From Rickettsiales bacterium (lineage in GTDB: Bacteria > Pseudomonadota > Alphaproteobacteria > Rickettsiales > UBA3002): a stretch of 5,098 nt of DNA. A program made the translations under genes and the position numbers. Under the pieces are notes generated by a model, which saw only the letters and a program-made list of their open reading frames with translations, was not told where the DNA came from and ran no database searches. Below are positions 4,354 to 5,098 of this stretch, in pieces. Location: NCBI GenBank assembly GCA_021300075.1, contig JAJTIB010000150.1, positions 1-5,098 of the forward strand, written 5' to 3'. Numbering within the stretch: position 1 is the first letter of the stretch; the number at the start of each line of letters is the position of its first letter.

Positions 4354-5022
4354 ATGCGAACCATCATCGATATCTCGAATGAGCAAGTTAAAGCATTGGA
4401 TGAGCTTTCTCGGCTAGAAGAAACTTCACGTGTTGCGTTAATTCGTCTGGCGATTGACCAATTTCTGGCCCGGCAGACGCATGAAGAGCGGGCGAGGGAG
4501 TTGGCCTTCGGTATCTGGAAGGATCGGCTTGAAAAGGCAAAATCGGCGCGACGCGACAAACGCGAATCTACCCCTGCCGCACCCTCTATTTCAGAAGTCA
4601 GGAATCAGATATCAGACGGTAGAGTTTTACCCCCCACGGAACGCGCCGCAGAGGGCGTGGCAGGTTCCCGTTCCCCCTCAGGGGGGGAGCAGGGTGGTGG
4701 GGGAGGCGCAAGCCCATCTGGCGATGTGGCCTCAGCAAGAGAGCAGGGCGGTTCTATGGGTGGGAATGCGATGCCCGGATATTCTGGGGCGATACCCTCA
4801 GGCGAGGGGGCGGGGACAGGTCAGGGGATTGCAGAGGGCGAAAAAGTCGAGCCGGGTGACCAGGAAATGGCGGCTTCAGCGCCGTTATCCTTGCCTGCAC
4901 CGTCGGAACCGCTCGAAACGCCGGCGGCAGATATCGCCCCCCCAGCCCCCTCGCCCACGGCGACCTTGAATAGTGTGGATCCGCTGACGGCGTTCTTTCT
5001 GGCGGGCAGGGGCACGCGATGA
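4354..5022 (+). CDS. Ribbon-helix-helix (CopG-type) antitoxin with long low-complexity extension
   Basis: A 222-residue protein. Residues 1-58 are a ribbon-helix-helix antitoxin module: strand M-R-T-I-I-D-I (1-7), helices Q-V-K-A-L-D-E-L and S-R-V-A-L-I-R-L-A-I-D-Q-F-L-A (about 11-39), and the A-F-G-I-W-K-D-R motif (51-58) common in VapC-partner antitoxins. Such proteins are usually 70-90 residues, bind their own promoter, and block the toxin with the C-terminus. Here residues about 72-205 form a Gly/Ser/Pro/Ala/Glu-rich, presumably disordered stretch, ending in a short hydrophobic D-P-L-T-A-F-F-L-A-G (209-218). The stop overlaps the toxin start as ATGA, so translation is probably coupled. 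The ribosome binding site before ATG is weak (AAGA only). At DNA level the extension contains repeat sequences (4591-4618 and 4670-4703). Antitoxin identity is an inference from fold, motif and neighbour. Confidence 0.8.
   Translation: MRTIIDISNEQVKALDELSRLEETSRVALIRLAIDQFLARQTHEERARELAFGIWKDRLEKAKSARRDKRESTPAAPSISEVRNQISDGRVLPPTERAAEGVAGSRSPSGGEQGGGGGASPSGDVASAREQGGSMGGNAMPGYSGAIPSGEGAGTGQGIAEGEKVEPGDQEMAASAPLSLPAPSEPLETPAADIAPPAPSPTATLNSVDPLTAFFLAGRGTR
4591..4618 (+). repeat. Four tandem heptamers TCAGNNN inside the antitoxin gene
   Basis: Four adjacent 7-base units TCAGAAG, TCAGGAA, TCAGATA and TCAGACG occur within antitoxin codons 80-89. Since 7 is not a multiple of 3, the repeat is a DNA-level and not a protein-level repeat. 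It resembles short tandem repeats of non-coding DNA. Confidence 0.6.
4670..4703 (+). repeat. Palindromic repeat copy embedded in the antitoxin frame
   Basis: This stretch aligns with the reverse complement of 1716-1752. Both have the block TCCCCCTCA, one variable base, then GGGGGGAGC, a short variable gap, and GGTGGTGGG. It encodes the S-P-S-G-G-E-Q-G-G-G-G part of the antitoxin linker (about residues 107-117). Part of the match is G/C-tract, so chance similarity is not excluded, but the shared order of distinct blocks argues against it. Confidence 0.5.
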
Positions 5023-5098
5023 AAGCCCTATTCGACACGCCGATTCTGCGCGATTATCTTTACGGAAAAGAAGAGGCGCGGCGCGAAATCGCGCGCTA
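5019..5098 (+). CDS. PIN-domain (VapC-like) toxin, N-terminal fragment cut by window end
   Basis: Only 26 codons are visible. The start M-K-A-L-F-D-T-P-I-L-x-D-Y-L-x-G, followed by a charged helix rich in E, A and R, matches the first strand and helix of PIN-domain ribonuclease toxins (usually about 130 residues). D6 is the first conserved metal-binding aspartate. Two positions differ from the common M-K-x-L-x-D-T-N-I-L-I-D-Y-L pattern: the Asn after D-T is Pro8, and the Ile before D-Y-L is Arg11. The ATG overlaps the antitoxin TGA by 4 bases, the usual arrangement of a toxin-antitoxin operon. Toxins of this type cleave specific RNAs when the antitoxin is degraded. Activity cannot be judged without the rest. 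Confidence 0.75.
   Translation, partial: MKALFDTPILRDYLYGKEEARREIAR

Noticed and set aside
4171..4386. Hydrophobic minus-strand frame in the AT-rich block
   Set aside because: Ile/Leu richness follows from AT content. It overlaps the antitoxin start and lacks a ribosome binding site.
4454..4969. Second plus-strand frame of 171 codons inside the antitoxin gene
   Set aside because: Long open frames are expected in this GC-rich low-complexity DNA. It has no domain, and the antitoxin frame leads into the overlapping toxin.

Overview
The window is about 5.1 kb of moderately GC-rich bacterial DNA with five protein genes, one of them cut by the right edge. The genes lie between unusually dense palindromic and dispersed repeats. 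An alphaproteobacterium is the best guess. The support is the MarR/SRPBCC gene pair, the exported EF-hand protein, AGGAG-type ribosome binding sites, and hairpins carrying GANTC, the CcrM methylation site. No ribosomal or taxonomic marker is present, so this is an inference and not an assignment.

Region 1 (1-600) holds no credible gene. It is a stack of inverted repeats: a run of hairpins with GAATC/GATTC stems (3-105), a MITE-like element with imperfect CCCTCACCC ends (113-294), copy A of a dispersed repeat of about 105 bp (349-455), and nested inverted repeats (460-610).

Region 2 (601-1694) is a minus-strand operon. An SRPBCC-fold protein (1098-1517) is followed 20 bp later by a MarR-type repressor (601-1077). 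The operon has a near-consensus sigma70 promoter with a 17-bp spacer (1547-1575), and two overlapping palindromes built on AGTGCACT cover it. This looks like classic MarR autoregulation with the SRPBCC protein as the regulated product. A 79-bp element with 17-bp terminal inverted repeats (1616-1694) lies just upstream.

Region 3 (1695-2833) has further palindromes and copy B of the dispersed repeat, which ends 24 bp before a full-length Mrr-type restriction endonuclease gene on the plus strand. The active-site residues are intact and no methylase is visible.

Region 4 (2834-4353) contains a secreted EF-hand protein (3039-3554) whose calcium-binding loops are flanked by methionine-rich segments. 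About 800 bp without a convincing gene follows, ending in an abruptly AT-rich stretch (4060-4353) with one consensus DnaA box.

Region 5 (4354-5098) is the start of a type II toxin-antitoxin operon. A ribbon-helix-helix antitoxin overlaps the start of a PIN-domain (VapC-like) toxin by 4 bp. The antitoxin is about three times the usual length because of a long Gly/Pro/Ser/Ala-rich linker. At DNA level the linker contains a tandem TCAG heptamer repeat and a copy of the palindrome seen in the non-coding DNA at 1716-1752. This suggests that intergenic repeat DNA was absorbed into the reading frame.

Mrr, the toxin-antitoxin pair and the repeats together read as an accessory, defence-flavoured region. 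No complete multi-gene novel system can be shown from this window.
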